Positions 1-8,227 of a DNA stretch of 64,000 bases are shown piece by piece (within the stretch, counting starts at the first letter, position 1; the number at the start of each line of letters is the position of its first letter). The notes beneath the pieces were generated by a model. That model saw only the letters and a list, made by a program, of their open reading frames with translations. It did not search any database and was not told where the DNA came from. Origin of the DNA: [Clostridium] celerecrescens 18A (GTDB lineage Bacteria > Bacillota > Clostridia > Lachnospirales > Lachnospiraceae); the NCBI RefSeq assembly GCF_002797975.1, contig NZ_PGET01000001.1, forward strand, positions 806,001 to 870,000, read 5' to 3'. The position numbers were made by a program, and so were the translations under genes.

Positions 1-175
1 CTGGCATCATAATGTCTAAAATAATAAGATCAATATCAGGATTATCTGTGACGGCCGCGACTGCATCACTTCCGTTTGCTGCTTCTGACACGGAATAGCC
101 TTTGCTTTCCAGCTGAATGCGAAGGACTTCCCGGATGTCAGCATCATCATCCACTACCAATATCAATGTATTCAT
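1..175 (-). CDS. Response regulator receiver domain, truncated by window edge
   Basis: The minus strand reads from an ATG at 173-175 into a CheY-like receiver domain. The N-terminus begins MNTLILVVDDDADIREVLR, with the acidic pair of the phosphorylation pocket, followed by a hydrophobic strand ending LIILDIMMP. The Asp in that strand is the expected phospho-acceptor. Only about 58 residues lie in the window, so the output domain is not visible and the regulated process cannot be named. An AAAGGAGA ribosome site sits just upstream of the ATG, and a good promoter lies at 214-241. Family assignment is secure; specific function is unknown. Confidence 0.9.
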   Translation of the reverse strand, partial: MNTLILVVDDDADIREVLRIQLESKGYSVSEAANGSDAVAAVTDNPDIDLIILDIMMP

Positions 176-213
176 GGATCGGCAGTCTCCTTTTTATTAA
201 TTTAATATGAAAA

Positions 214-241
214 ATTATATCATTTATGGATAGAATAACAA
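214..241 (-). promoter_or_regulatory. Sigma-A promoter of the truncated response regulator gene
   Basis: On the minus strand TTGTTA (-35, plus positions 236-241) and TATAAT (-10, plus positions 214-219) are separated by 16 bp. They lie about 40 bp upstream of the start codon at 175. Confidence 0.6.
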
Positions 242-289
242 TGAAATCCAGGGGAATTAAGAATTATTAAGATTTGGTCCGTGATTATC

Positions 290-328
290 AAAGACCGGTC
301 AGGAATGACCGGTCTTTGTATTTTTTTT
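290..328 (+). terminator. Hairpin with T-tract overlapping the 3' end of the DUF1801-like gene
   Basis: AAAGACCGGTC and GACCGGTCTTT pair around a 6-nt loop, and the T-run at 321-328 follows on the plus strand. The flanking genes are both on the minus strand, and the T-run there doubles as lysine codons near the C-terminus of the 299-937 gene. On the minus strand the same stem has no T-tract after it. Its direction of action is therefore unclear. Confidence 0.5.
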
Positions 329-937
329 AGGGGAATATACCATGCCCATATAGGCATCGCCGGACCGCAGCTCATCAAGCATCTGGTCGATCCGTTTTTT
401 GCGGGTTTCCGGACGCCTGGCCCTTGTGATCCAGCCGATATAGTCATTTTTTTGATAAGAAGGACGGGCATTGTAGGCCTCTGTTAAATTCTCTTTCCAA
501 AGCTCCGCCATTACATCATCGGGCATGGGATAGCGGGGGCGCAATGTCTTTTCTTTTGTTTTTCCCGCTTTTTTCTCTTCCAGAAGAACGGCCTGTTCGG
601 CTGTCCGAAAGCGGACCATCCTTCCTATAAGCTCAAGGGGGAGGGGCTTGTCATATGGAAACTGGACCGTGCCCTTTGAGTAATGGTATTCCTTCAGTTC
701 TTCCTGAAAGGCATTGATTGCGGATGGGGCCGGATGAAATCCCACATGCTTTTTCCCTGCCGAGAAATGTACCAGATTGCCGTAATAGTCAAATGTGGCC
801 ATTCCCCAGCTGATTTTTTCCGTTGCTTCCGGTGCTGCCTCTTTTATGGTCTGGTACAGCTTTTCCAGAATAGCCTGTATATCCTGGCGTTGGCCTGCAA
901 TGTATTCTCCAATTGTAGTTGGGAGTTTCTGTTCCAT
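299..937 (-). CDS. DUF1801 / YdeI-like protein
   Basis: A 212-residue soluble protein. The N-terminal half (about residues 1-115) looks like the DUF1801/YdhG fold: it has the pattern PEATEKISWGMATF followed by HFSAGKKHVGFHP and a conserved-looking KGTVQFP segment. The C-terminal half (about 125-212) resembles the YdeI/OmpD-associated helical domain, with DDVMAELWKEN, AYNARPSYQKNDYIGWI and ARRPETRKKRI. Proteins of this type are small cytoplasmic proteins without a settled biochemical role; some relatives are linked to iron or bacteriocin tolerance. It stands alone, with an AGAGGAGG ribosome site before the ATG. Its last codons lie inside a strong hairpin. Family call is good; function unknown. 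Confidence 0.8.
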   Translation of the reverse strand: MEQKLPTTIGEYIAGQRQDIQAILEKLYQTIKEAAPEATEKISWGMATFDYYGNLVHFSAGKKHVGFHPAPSAINAFQEELKEYHYSKGTVQFPYDKPLPLELIGRMVRFRTAEQAVLLEEKKAGKTKEKTLRPRYPMPDDVMAELWKENLTEAYNARPSYQKNDYIGWITRARRPETRKKRIDQMLDELRSGDAYMGMVYSPKKNTKTGHS

Positions 938-1063
938 ACGATACCTCCTCTTTCTGCATCTTTGTTATATAATATCATATTTCCAATAATTTTGCCTAAA
1001 ACCAACACTGGTTATTCAAAAATATCATAGAATATGGAAAGACTCTTATTTGGAGATAACAAA

Positions 1064-1624
1064 ATGGGTTATTACGATTACGAAGGTTACCAGCCATATT
1101 CATATGGTTATATTCCACCATATTGGAATACACCGGCATCTCCCCTGTCATTTCAACAGATGATGAATCCTGACATTTTCACATATCCACAGAATCTTGA
1201 TGGTGCCCTTGAATTGATTCTGGAAGCACTATCGGGTGAGACGGAGGACAGGGTATTTTATATGTGGTTAATAAACCAGGCTTCCTCAGAAGAGGATAAG
1301 CAGATTATATCCGGTATCCGTGACAATGAAATAGGACATTATACATTGTTCCGGCAAATTTATCAGGATTTAACCGGTGAGATGCCCCCATCTACGGAAG
1401 GAGAAGCTTTTGTAGAGCCGGAAAGCTATTGCGCTGGTTTGTCAAGAGCCTTGTTAGGTGAGCAGAATGCAGTACAAAAATACCGTAAGATTTTATATGC
1501 CATGCAATCTCGCCTCCATATAAATATGATGGTTGAAATTATCACAGACGAAATCAGGCACGGAATTTTATATAGCTATCTCTATTCTAAAAATGGCTGC
1601 GGAAGCCAAAATACCCTGGAATAA
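1064..1624 (+). CDS. Ferritin-like (rubrerythrin-superfamily) diiron protein
   Basis: The 186-residue protein starts at the ATG at 1064, because GGAG at 1052-1055 is ideally spaced for it; an upstream in-frame ATG at 1034 has no such site. The first 40 residues are rich in Tyr, Pro and Gly (YDYEGYQPYSYGYIPPYW) and look disordered. The rest forms a four-helix ferritin-like domain with two Glu/ExxH half-sites: Glu in LSGETED with DNEIGHY, and Glu in LLGEQNA with TDEIRHG. These would bind two metals. Relatives act in peroxide or oxygen detoxification or as spore-coat-associated proteins; the Tyr-rich tail resembles the latter. A terminator follows directly, so the gene is probably monocistronic. 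Confidence 0.8.
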   Translation: MGYYDYEGYQPYSYGYIPPYWNTPASPLSFQQMMNPDIFTYPQNLDGALELILEALSGETEDRVFYMWLINQASSEEDKQIISGIRDNEIGHYTLFRQIYQDLTGEMPPSTEGEAFVEPESYCAGLSRALLGEQNAVQKYRKILYAMQSRLHINMMVEIITDEIRHGILYSYLYSKNGCGSQNTLE

Positions 1625-1678
1625 ACCACTGGATCGGCAGGCATGGAGAGAAGTTTCTGATTAAGCATTGAGGACTGG

Positions 1679-1714
1679 AAAAGGCATCTGAAAGGCCATT
1701 CGGATGCCTTTTCT
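1679..1714 (+). terminator. Rho-independent terminator after ferritin-like gene
   Basis: AAAAGGCATC and GATGCCTTTT form a stem around a 14-nt loop, ending in a short T-rich stretch. It sits about 55 bp after the stop codon of the 1064-1624 gene. Confidence 0.75.
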
Positions 1715-1813
1715 ATTAATTTAACGATTTCTTCACACACCGGTTTCCTGCAGAAAAGTTAAAATTTCGTTAAAAAATTGAGCGTTATTTTTGGAAGTCT
1801 GTTAAGAAGTTGT

Positions 1814-1835
1814 ATATATTTTTGCAAAAATATAT
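1814..1835. repeat. 22-bp perfect palindrome upstream of the ech operon
   Basis: The sequence from 1814 to 1835 is its own reverse complement, centred on TTGCAA, with AT-rich arms. It lies in the 485-bp gap 1625-2109 about 130 bp upstream of the ech -35 box. Possible regulator site; AT richness makes a chance origin possible. Apart from this, the terminator and the promoter, nothing else was recognised in the gap. Confidence 0.45.
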
Positions 1836-1959
1836 GATTTTATCTTGTATTTCCCCCTTTTATTCTGATTTATGGAGTGCTCTCAAATTCTTTTGAATTG
1901 GTTTTTTGAACTGTGTTTTTTAGTGTAAAAATTGTGTAAATTGTACATAAAACAAAACA

Positions 1960-1987
1960 TTGACAACCACTTTTAGTGTGATATAAT
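1960..1987 (+). promoter_or_regulatory. Consensus sigma-A promoter of the ech-hyp operon
   Basis: TTGACA at 1960-1965 and TATAAT at 1982-1987 are separated by 16 bp, a perfect match to both hexamers. Transcription would start near 1994, leaving a leader of about 115 nt before echA. The leader contains a T8 run near 2052 and GAGAAT/ATTCTC complements, but no riboswitch was recognised. Confidence 0.8.
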
Positions 1988-2109
1988 GAGCACGAATTAA
2001 TCGATGATGCGGCAGAGAGCATACAGCTGGAGAATTTTGACGGTATCGTTGATTTTTTTTATTCTCGATTGTGACAGATATAATAAAACAAAAGCAAGGT
2101 GATGAGTGT

Positions 2110-4017
2110 ATGGGTGCGATTACGGTTTTGATTTTATTTCCATTGGCTGCAGCGTTAGGAATCTTACTGGTCAAAAACGATGAGGTAAGAGATATGATTG
2201 TCAGGGTAGGAGCCGCAGGTACGGCTGTTTTGACACTGACAGTTGTAGGGTTATATTTTAAGAGCGGAATTGCTTTGTCCTTCCGTTTGGAAAAAGCAAT
2301 TGAGGTTATCATGGCAATTATAGAGACGGCAATTGCGGTGTATGTGATTTCCATCGGCATCAGGTATAAAAAGTATGTTATTTCGGTTTTGTCGTTTGTA
2401 CAGGCGGCTGCAATGCTTTGTTTTGAATATAGGGTAAAACATAATATTGAAGTTAAGCATGCCATGATTTTCGATAAACTTACGGCAATTATGGTACTGG
2501 TTATTGGACTGGTAGGGAGCCTGATTTGTATTTATGCGGTGGGATATATGAAGACTTACCATATCCACCACAAAGAATATAAAGAAAGGAAAAGCTTCTT
2601 CTTCGCAGTTCTATTTTTATTTCTTTCCGCTATGTTTGGAATTGTATTGAGCAATGATCTTACATGGTTGTTTTTTTGCTGGGAGCTTACGACACTTTGC
2701 TCCTTCCTGCTGATTGGTTATACAAGGACAAAAGAAGCCAGAAACAATTCCTTCCGTGCTCTGGTGATTAATCTGGGCGGCGGAGTTGCTTTTGCAGCTG
2801 GAATCATTTTCATCGGCATTTATTATAAAACTCTGGAATTGTCAGTGGTTACCTCCATGAAGCCGGAAGCGGAGATGATGATACCTGTATTTTTCCTGTC
2901 TCTGGCTGCACTTACCAAATCAGCCCAGCTTCCATTTTCCTCCTGGCTTCTCGGAGCAATGGTTGCACCAACTCCTTCTTCCGCTTTGCTGCATTCCGCA
3001 ACTATGGTAAAAGCTGGTGTGTACTTAATCATCCGTCTTGCGCCGCTGTTAGGATCGTCTGCTGTTGGAAGAACCGTAACCTTTGTGGGTGGAATCACGT
3101 TTCTTGCCTGTTCCCTGATGGCTATTTCCCAAAGTGATGCCAAGAAGATTTTAGCTTATTCCACTTTGGCAAACTTAGGGCTCATCGTAATATGTGCCAG
3201 CATCGGAACCCAGGAATCCTTATGGGCTGCCATCCTTTTGATCATATTCCATGCAGTATCCAAATCCCTGCTTTTCATATCCGTTGGTTCCATCGAGCAT
3301 CAGATCGGAAACCGGGATGTGGAAAATATGGATGTTCTCCTTGGGATTTCAAAAAAGCTTGCGCTCTATATGATGATCGGCATCGCCGGAATGTTTCTGG
3401 CTCCTTTTGGAATGCTGATATCAAAATGGGTAGCCATGAAGGCGTTTATTGATTCCAATAATGTGATTACTGTTATTATTCTGGCCTATGGCAGCGCCGC
3501 CACATTGTTTTATTGGACAAAGTGGATGGGGAAACTGGTTTCAAGGGCCAATATGAACAAGCAGATTGAGAGCAAATTTCACATGGATGAGGAGATTCCC
3601 ATTACAATCCTCGCGGGAATGGTAGTGGTATCCTGCTTTACCTTTCCGCTGGTATCAAAATACGCACTGATTCCTTATCTGACGGAAGTATTTGGAAGGA
3701 CAGCTTTGATCCCTATCGGAACGAATGATATTAAGCTGATGCTGTGTATGCTGAGTATGCTCATCCTCTTGCCTATCAGTTTTATTCCGATGTATAAAAA
3801 TGATAAAAGAAGAAAAGTTCCGGTTTATATGGCAGGAGAAAACACCGGGGATAACGAAACATTCTATGGAGCCATGAATGAAAAACGAAAGATGGAACTG
3901 AGCAACTGGTATATGGAAGATTATTTTGGCCCCAAGAGATTAACTCCGTGGAGTGATGTTATAGCTGCCGCAATTTTGGTTGGCGGAGTCATAATGATGA
4001 TAGGAGGAATGGCGTAA
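2110..4017 (+). CDS. echA: Ech hydrogenase subunit A, NuoL/HyfB-like proton-conducting membrane protein
   Basis: A 635-residue integral membrane protein of the Mrp/NuoL antiporter-like family, which translocates ions in group 4 membrane [NiFe] hydrogenases. It begins MGAITVLILFPLAAALGILL and has about 15 hydrophobic helices. Family signatures include FFCWELTTLCSFLLIGY, KSAQLPFSSWLLGAMVAPTPSSALLHSATMVKAG (given here as separate parts: KSAQLPFSSWL and PTPSSALLHSATMVKAG) and YSTLANLGLI, with buried Lys, Glu and His residues expected for the proton path. The start at 2110 follows AAGGTGATG; an in-frame ATG at 2071 lacks a ribosome site. echB starts one base after the stop, so the two are translationally coupled. 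It is the first gene of the 12-gene ech-hyp operon. Confidence 0.9.
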   Translation: MGAITVLILFPLAAALGILLVKNDEVRDMIVRVGAAGTAVLTLTVVGLYFKSGIALSFRLEKAIEVIMAIIETAIAVYVISIGIRYKKYVISVLSFVQAAAMLCFEYRVKHNIEVKHAMIFDKLTAIMVLVIGLVGSLICIYAVGYMKTYHIHHKEYKERKSFFFAVLFLFLSAMFGIVLSNDLTWLFFCWELTTLCSFLLIGYTRTKEARNNSFRALVINLGGGVAFAAGIIFIGIYYKTLELSVVTSMKPEAEMMIPVFFLSLAALTKSAQLPFSSWLLGAMVAPTPSSALLHSATMVKAGVYLIIRLAPLLGSSAVGRTVTFVGGITFLACSLMAISQSDAKKILAYSTLANLGLIVICASIGTQESLWAAILLIIFHAVSKSLLFISVGSIEHQIGNRDVENMDVLLGISKKLALYMMIGIAGMFLAPFGMLISKWVAMKAFIDSNNVITVIILAYGSAATLFYWTKWMGKLVSRANMNKQIESKFHMDEEIPITILAGMVVVSCFTFPLVSKYALIPYLTEVFGRTALIPIGTNDIKLMLCMLSMLILLPISFIPMYKNDKRRKVPVYMAGENTGDNETFYGAMNEKRKMELSNWYMEDYFGPKRLTPWSDVIAAAILVGGVIMMIGGMA

Positions 4018-4018
4018 T

Positions 4019-4879
4019 ATGAATATTTTAATCATGATAGGGATCGCCGTTCTTGCTCCTGTTGCCGGAGGGCTGCTGACAGGAATTGACCGTATGTTAT
4101 CAGCAAGGCTTCAGGGAAGACAGGGACCGCCCTTACTTCAACCTTTTTATGATGTGCTGAAGCTGTGTCAGAAAGAATCCATAGAGGTTAATTCCATGCA
4201 CCGTTTCTTCGTGTATATCTCCCTCGCATTTGTGGTATTCACCACGGTGATCCTTCTTTCAGGGGGAGATATCCTGTTAGCGATATTTGCCCTGACTCTT
4301 GGCTCCGTATTTTTCGTATTAGGCGGCTATGCATCCAATTCTCCTTATAACACCATTGGTTCGGAAAGGGAATTGCTTCAGATCATGGCTTATGAGCCAA
4401 TGGTACTGCTTACCTGCGTTGGACTATATTATGCTGAGAACAGTTTTTTTGTAAAGGATATCGTGATGGCACAAACGCCCTCAATCGTCTATCTTCCGGG
4501 AGTGTTTGTTGGACTTTTATTTATCCTGACATTTAAGCTTAGAAAATCCCCCTTTGACTTAAGCATGTCCCATCATGGACATCAGGAAATCGTAAAGGGA
4601 ATTACCACTGAGTATTCCGGTAAGGATCTGGCTGTGATTGAGGTAACACACTGGTACGAGGTGATTATTACTCTGGCTCTTGTGTATGTGTTTTTTGCAA
4701 CTGCTGCACCGATGAGCCGTGTTTTTGCAGTCATCGTATGCCTGCTGGTTTATTTTCTCGAAATCATCATAGATAATGGAGCCGCCAGGGTAAAGTGGCA
4801 GCAGGCTCTTAAATCAGCGTGGATCGTAACCGGAATCATGGGTACGGTGAACTTAATCATCCTGTCATATTTCAGATAA
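4019..4879 (+). CDS. echB: Ech hydrogenase subunit B, NuoH/HyfC-like membrane subunit
   Basis: A 286-residue membrane protein of the NuoH/EchB family, the subunit that docks the hydrophilic hydrogenase module to the membrane. Visible family features are the N-terminal helix then DRMLSARLQGRQGPPLLQPF, the acidic loop GSERELLQIMAYEP, and RKSPFDLSMSHHGHQEIVKG. About eight transmembrane segments can be counted. Glu residues in the ERELL loop correspond to the quinone-site/ion-path acids of NuoH, although Ech itself uses ferredoxin and not quinone. It lies between echA and echC with no promoter in between. Confidence 0.9.
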   Translation: MNILIMIGIAVLAPVAGGLLTGIDRMLSARLQGRQGPPLLQPFYDVLKLCQKESIEVNSMHRFFVYISLAFVVFTTVILLSGGDILLAIFALTLGSVFFVLGGYASNSPYNTIGSERELLQIMAYEPMVLLTCVGLYYAENSFFVKDIVMAQTPSIVYLPGVFVGLLFILTFKLRKSPFDLSMSHHGHQEIVKGITTEYSGKDLAVIEVTHWYEVIITLALVYVFFATAAPMSRVFAVIVCLLVYFLEIIIDNGAARVKWQQALKSAWIVTGIMGTVNLIILSYFR

Positions 4880-4926
4880 ATTCCTGGCAGGTCATGAAAG
4901 CTGCCAAGAGGCGGAATGGAGGATAT

Positions 4927-5349
4927 ATGAGTGTTGTAAAAAAATCGCCATGGATTCTGCATTATGACGGAACCAGCTGCAACGGCTGTGACATAGAGGT
5001 ACTGGCATGCCTTACACCTCTTTACGATGTGGAACGATTTGGAATCATCAATACAGGCAATCCGAAGCATGCGGATATTTTACTTATTACCGGCAGCGTA
5101 AATGAGCAGAATATCCCAGTAGTAAAGCAGCTATATGAACAGATGCCTGATCCAAAGGCAGTGGTGGCTGTTGGAATCTGTGCCACTTCAGGAGGTATAT
5201 TTGCTGAATGCTATAACGTGGTTGGCGGAGTAGGGAAGGTGATCCCGGTGGATGTTTACGTGCCGGGCTGTGCAGCTCGTCCGGAATCGATTATTGATGG
5301 CGTTGTGAAAGCGCTTGATATTCTGGAGGAAAAGAGAAAGAAACATTGA
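4927..5349 (+). CDS. echC: Ech hydrogenase small subunit (NuoB/20 kDa-like)
   Basis: A 140-residue soluble subunit that carries the single proximal [4Fe-4S] cluster next to the [NiFe] site. Four ligands are visible: Cys18 and Cys21 in TSCNGCDIE, Cys85 in VGICATSGG, and Cys115 in VPGCAARPE, the arrangement of NuoB and HycG proteins. The start at 4927 follows GGAGG at 4917-4921; longer in-frame extensions upstream overlap echB and lack a ribosome site. There are no extra Cys clusters, so this is the short group 4 form and not the longer small subunit of uptake hydrogenases, and there is no Tat signal. Confidence 0.92.
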   Translation: MSVVKKSPWILHYDGTSCNGCDIEVLACLTPLYDVERFGIINTGNPKHADILLITGSVNEQNIPVVKQLYEQMPDPKAVVAVGICATSGGIFAECYNVVGGVGKVIPVDVYVPGCAARPESIIDGVVKALDILEEKRKKH

Positions 5350-5367
5350 TTCATTAGGAGGCTAATT

Positions 5368-5709
5368 ATGGCTGAACAGATATTAAAAGAGATCTCCGCA
5401 AATGATCTGCTGGCGGAGACGCTGAAAATAAAAAATGACGGTTACCGGCTTGTTGCTGTTACCTGTACCAATAAAGACGGCATGGAATTGACCTATTCCT
5501 TTGATAAGGATCATGTGCTTTTGAACCTGCGGATTTTAACCGATACAGAGACGGAACTGCCTAGTATCAGTATTATTTTTCCGTATTCCTTTCTATATGA
5601 AAATGAGATAAAGGAACTGTTCGGAGTAAAGATCACGGGGATAACGCCGGACTTTAACGATACCTTATATAAGATTCCGGTCAAGACACCGTTTCATATG
5701 AATGATTAG
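5368..5709 (+). CDS. echD: Ech hydrogenase subunit D (NuoC/30 kDa-like)
   Basis: A 113-residue soluble protein with the NuoC-type ending: PSISIIFPYSFLYENEIKELFGVKITGI resembles the conserved part of the 30 kDa complex I subunit (E-x2-E-x2-[LF]-G). It is shorter than NuoC, as usual for EchD. No cofactor ligands are expected; its role is structural, linking EchC and EchE. A TTAGGAGG ribosome site precedes the ATG at 5368. Confidence 0.85.
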   Translation: MAEQILKEISANDLLAETLKIKNDGYRLVAVTCTNKDGMELTYSFDKDHVLLNLRILTDTETELPSISIIFPYSFLYENEIKELFGVKITGITPDFNDTLYKIPVKTPFHMND

Positions 5710-5745
5710 GTATGATGCTGTTTGGCGTCAGAATGGAGGCTACTT

Positions 5746-6825
5746 ATGGGAAACAGGACAATTGTTCCGTTTGGACCTCAGCATCCGGTGCTTCCGGAAC
5801 CGATCCATCTGGATCTGGTTTTGGAGGATGAAAGGGTTATTGAGGCGATCCCAAGAATCGGATATATTCACAGAGGTCTGGAAAAACTGGTAGAAAAGAA
5901 GGATTATCAGCAGTATGTTTATGTTGCGGAGCGGATCTGCGGCATCTGTTCCTTTATGCACGGCATGGGATACTGTATGTCTATAGAAAGCATTATGGAG
6001 GTGGAAATCCCGGAACGGGCAAAATTCCTTCGGACCATATGGGCAGAGCTGTCCCGTCTCCACAGCCATCTTTTATGGCTGGGCCTATTGGCAGACGCCT
6101 TTGGATTTGAAAGCCTGTTTATGCAGTCCTGGAAGTTAAGAGAACAGGTTCTGGATATTTTTGAAGAAACTACCGGAGGCAGGGTCATATTTTCCGTATG
6201 CGATGTGGGTGGTGTGAAAAAGGATATCTCTTCTGAGACCTTAAACAGGATGAAAGAGGTCTTAACCGCCATGGAGAGGGAATTAAAGGAGGCTGCCGCC
6301 GTATTTTTAAACGATTCCACCGTAAAGCTCCGCACAAAAGGAATTGGCGTACTGTCTAAGGAGGCAGCGTTCGAACTGGGAGCGGTCGGTCCTATGGCAA
6401 GGGCCAGCGGGATTGAAATGGATATAAGGTCCCAGGGATATGCGGCCTATGATCAACTGGATTTTAAGCCGGTCACAGACCAGGGCGGGGACTGCTATGC
6501 AAGAACCAAAGTCCGGATCGGTGAACTGTACCAGTCCATTGATCTTATCAGGCAGTGCATTGCCATCATTCCCGATGGTGAGGTTAAAAGAAAAGTAACA
6601 GGAAATCCAAAGGGAGAGCATTTTACCCGTTTGGAACAGCCAAGAGGAGAAGTGCTTTATTATGCAAAGGCAAACGGAACAAAATTCTTAGACAGAGTCA
6701 GGGTCCGTACTCCCACCTTTGCCAATATCCCGGCCTTGCTGGAGACTTTAAAGAACTGTTCTCTTGCTGATGTACCGATTCTGATCCTTACCATTGATCC
6801 ATGCATCAGCTGTACCGAGCGATGA
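5746..6825 (+). CDS. echE: Ech hydrogenase large catalytic [NiFe] subunit
   Basis: A 359-residue large subunit homologous to NuoD. The Ni-Fe site ligands are both present: Cys65 and Cys68 in RICGICSFMHG, and Cys353 and Cys356 in DPCISCTER. The protein stops three residues after Cys356, so the C-terminal extension that most [NiFe] large subunits lose by endoprotease cleavage is absent. This is known for Ech- and CooH-type enzymes and agrees with the absence of a HycI/HupD-type protease gene in the operon. GGAGG at 5735-5739 places the start at 5746; a TTG at 5722 is less likely. It should be active at the cytoplasmic face, oxidising ferredoxin and making H2, or the reverse. Confidence 0.95.
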   Translation: MGNRTIVPFGPQHPVLPEPIHLDLVLEDERVIEAIPRIGYIHRGLEKLVEKKDYQQYVYVAERICGICSFMHGMGYCMSIESIMEVEIPERAKFLRTIWAELSRLHSHLLWLGLLADAFGFESLFMQSWKLREQVLDIFEETTGGRVIFSVCDVGGVKKDISSETLNRMKEVLTAMERELKEAAAVFLNDSTVKLRTKGIGVLSKEAAFELGAVGPMARASGIEMDIRSQGYAAYDQLDFKPVTDQGGDCYARTKVRIGELYQSIDLIRQCIAIIPDGEVKRKVTGNPKGEHFTRLEQPRGEVLYYAKANGTKFLDRVRVRTPTFANIPALLETLKNCSLADVPILILTIDPCISCTER

Positions 6826-6879
6826 TAGGCCCGGTTCAAAGATATCATTGCTGGGAAGAACAGCGGAATTGAGGATAGT

Positions 6880-7245
6880 ATGTCTATATTAAGGATGTCA
6901 AAGACGCTTTTAAAAAACCTGTTACATGGTCCCTATACGGTTCCATATCCGGTTAAGCGAAAGGAAACATATGAACGCACCAGAGGAAAGATCGAGATAT
7001 CGGTGGATGATTGTATATTCTGCGGGATGTGTGAAAGAAAGTGTCCCACAGGAGCCATTCAGACAGATAAATCGAAAGCTCTCTGGAGCATTGAGAGGCT
7101 TCAGTGTATTCAATGCGGTTATTGCAGTGAGGTATGTCCGAAGAAATGTCTGAGGATGGAAAATCAATACACAGAGCCATCATACGGAAATGTAAGGGAT
7201 GAATATGTGAAATGCATGAATACCCAATCACCCAGCGAATCATAG
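6880..7245 (+). CDS. echF: Ech hydrogenase ferredoxin-like subunit, two [4Fe-4S] clusters
   Basis: A 121-residue polyferredoxin of the NuoI/EchF type. Two CxxCxxCxxxCP motifs supply eight ligands: Cys45, 48, 51, 55 and Cys76, 79, 82, 86. It would take electrons from soluble ferredoxin and pass them to the EchC cluster. The coding sequence overlaps hypA by 34 bp (7212-7245), suggesting tight coupling of structural and maturation genes. Confidence 0.93.
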   Translation: MSILRMSKTLLKNLLHGPYTVPYPVKRKETYERTRGKIEISVDDCIFCGMCERKCPTGAIQTDKSKALWSIERLQCIQCGYCSEVCPKKCLRMENQYTEPSYGNVRDEYVKCMNTQSPSES

Positions 7246-7550
7246 AGATTGCCGGAGAATATGCTGAAAAACACCACGCAGGGGAAATAAAGGTCATTAA
7301 TCTGGTGGTGGGAGATACCTGCGGTTATGTGGCCAGTTCCATTGAACTTTATTTTGACATAATAGCAGAAGGAACTCCTTGTGAAAAAGCAAAGCTTCAT
7401 ATTAAAAGGGTAACACCTGAGCTTAAATGCAGCACCTGCGGAAAATTATTTGTCCGGAAACCCTACACCTTTGAATGTCCTTTTTGTAAAGGAGAAGGCC
7501 GTCCCACAGATATCGGACAGGAATTTTATATTAAGTCGATTGAAGTTTAG
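7212..7550 (+). CDS. hypA: Hydrogenase nickel insertion protein HypA
   Basis: A 112-residue nickel chaperone. The N-terminus MHEYPITQRI keeps His2, the nickel ligand of HypA, and the acidic residue after it. The structural zinc site is formed by Cys73/Cys76 (KCSTCGK) and Cys89/Cys92 (ECPFCKG). It works with HypB to deliver Ni to EchE after the Fe(CN)2CO unit is in place. It overlaps echF and is followed at once by hypB. Confidence 0.95.
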   Translation: MHEYPITQRIIEIAGEYAEKHHAGEIKVINLVVGDTCGYVASSIELYFDIIAEGTPCEKAKLHIKRVTPELKCSTCGKLFVRKPYTFECPFCKGEGRPTDIGQEFYIKSIEV

Positions 7551-7564
7551 AGATGGAGGAAACG

Positions 7565-8227
7565 ATGTCTGAGAATAAGGAAATAGAAATCATGCAGTCG
7601 GTCTATGACAAGAATGACCAGGTTGCATCACAGATCAATGCATCATTAACAAATAACGGCATTTATGCCATCAATGTAATGGGAGCACCGGGAGCAGGAA
7701 AAACCACTTCCCTGATACAGATTATCAAACGCCTTACGGATGTGGCCTCTTATGTTATCGAAGGAGATATTGAGGCGGACTTTGATACAAAAACCCTCCG
7801 GTCCCTTGGGGTAAAGGCCATTCAGATCAATACGGGCGGAGCCTGCCATCTGGATTCTCCCCTGATCGGAGCTGCAGTGGATGAACTGAAGATCAGCGAT
7901 GGAATTCTGTTTATTGAGAATATCGGCAATTTGGTGTGCCCTGCCGAATTCATGATCGGGGAACATGCGAAGATGCTGATTTCAACCGTAACAGAGGGCA
8001 GTGACAAGCCATATAAATATCCCCTGGCATTTGAAAAGGCCGATTTGATTTTACTGAATAAATGTGATCTTCTGCCATATATTGATTTTGACGAGGACTT
8101 TTTTATGAAGGGAGTCCGGGCTCTGAATCAAACGGCTCCGGTGATCAAGGTATCTGGAAAGACAGAAGAAGGTTACGAAAAGGTAGTAGAATGGATTATG
8201 GAAAAAACAAGATCATTACAAAAATAA
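7565..8227 (+). CDS. hypB: Hydrogenase nickel insertion GTPase HypB
   Basis: A 220-residue SIMIBI-class G3E GTPase. The P-loop GAPGAGKT is at residues 40-47, with switch residues in EGDIEADFDT, the metal-site segment GGACHLD, and the guanine-specificity motif NKCD. The His-rich nickel-storage N-terminus of some HypB proteins and the N-terminal CxxCGC motif are both absent. GGAGG at 7555-7559 gives the ATG at 7565; the ATG at 7553 lies within that region and is less likely. It overlaps hypF by 37 bp. Confidence 0.93.
   Translation: MSENKEIEIMQSVYDKNDQVASQINASLTNNGIYAINVMGAPGAGKTTSLIQIIKRLTDVASYVIEGDIEADFDTKTLRSLGVKAIQINTGGACHLDSPLIGAAVDELKISDGILFIENIGNLVCPAEFMIGEHAKMLISTVTEGSDKPYKYPLAFEKADLILLNKCDLLPYIDFDEDFFMKGVRALNQTAPVIKVSGKTEEGYEKVVEWIMEKTRSLQK

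Noticed and set aside
1930..1955. Rex- or FNR-like half sites (TTGTGTAA, TACATAA) before the ech promoter
   Set aside because: The halves do not form a good palindrome with known spacing.
5919..6335. Minus-strand ORF of 138 codons within echE
   Set aside because: Shadow of the conserved echE frame; no ribosome site or family.
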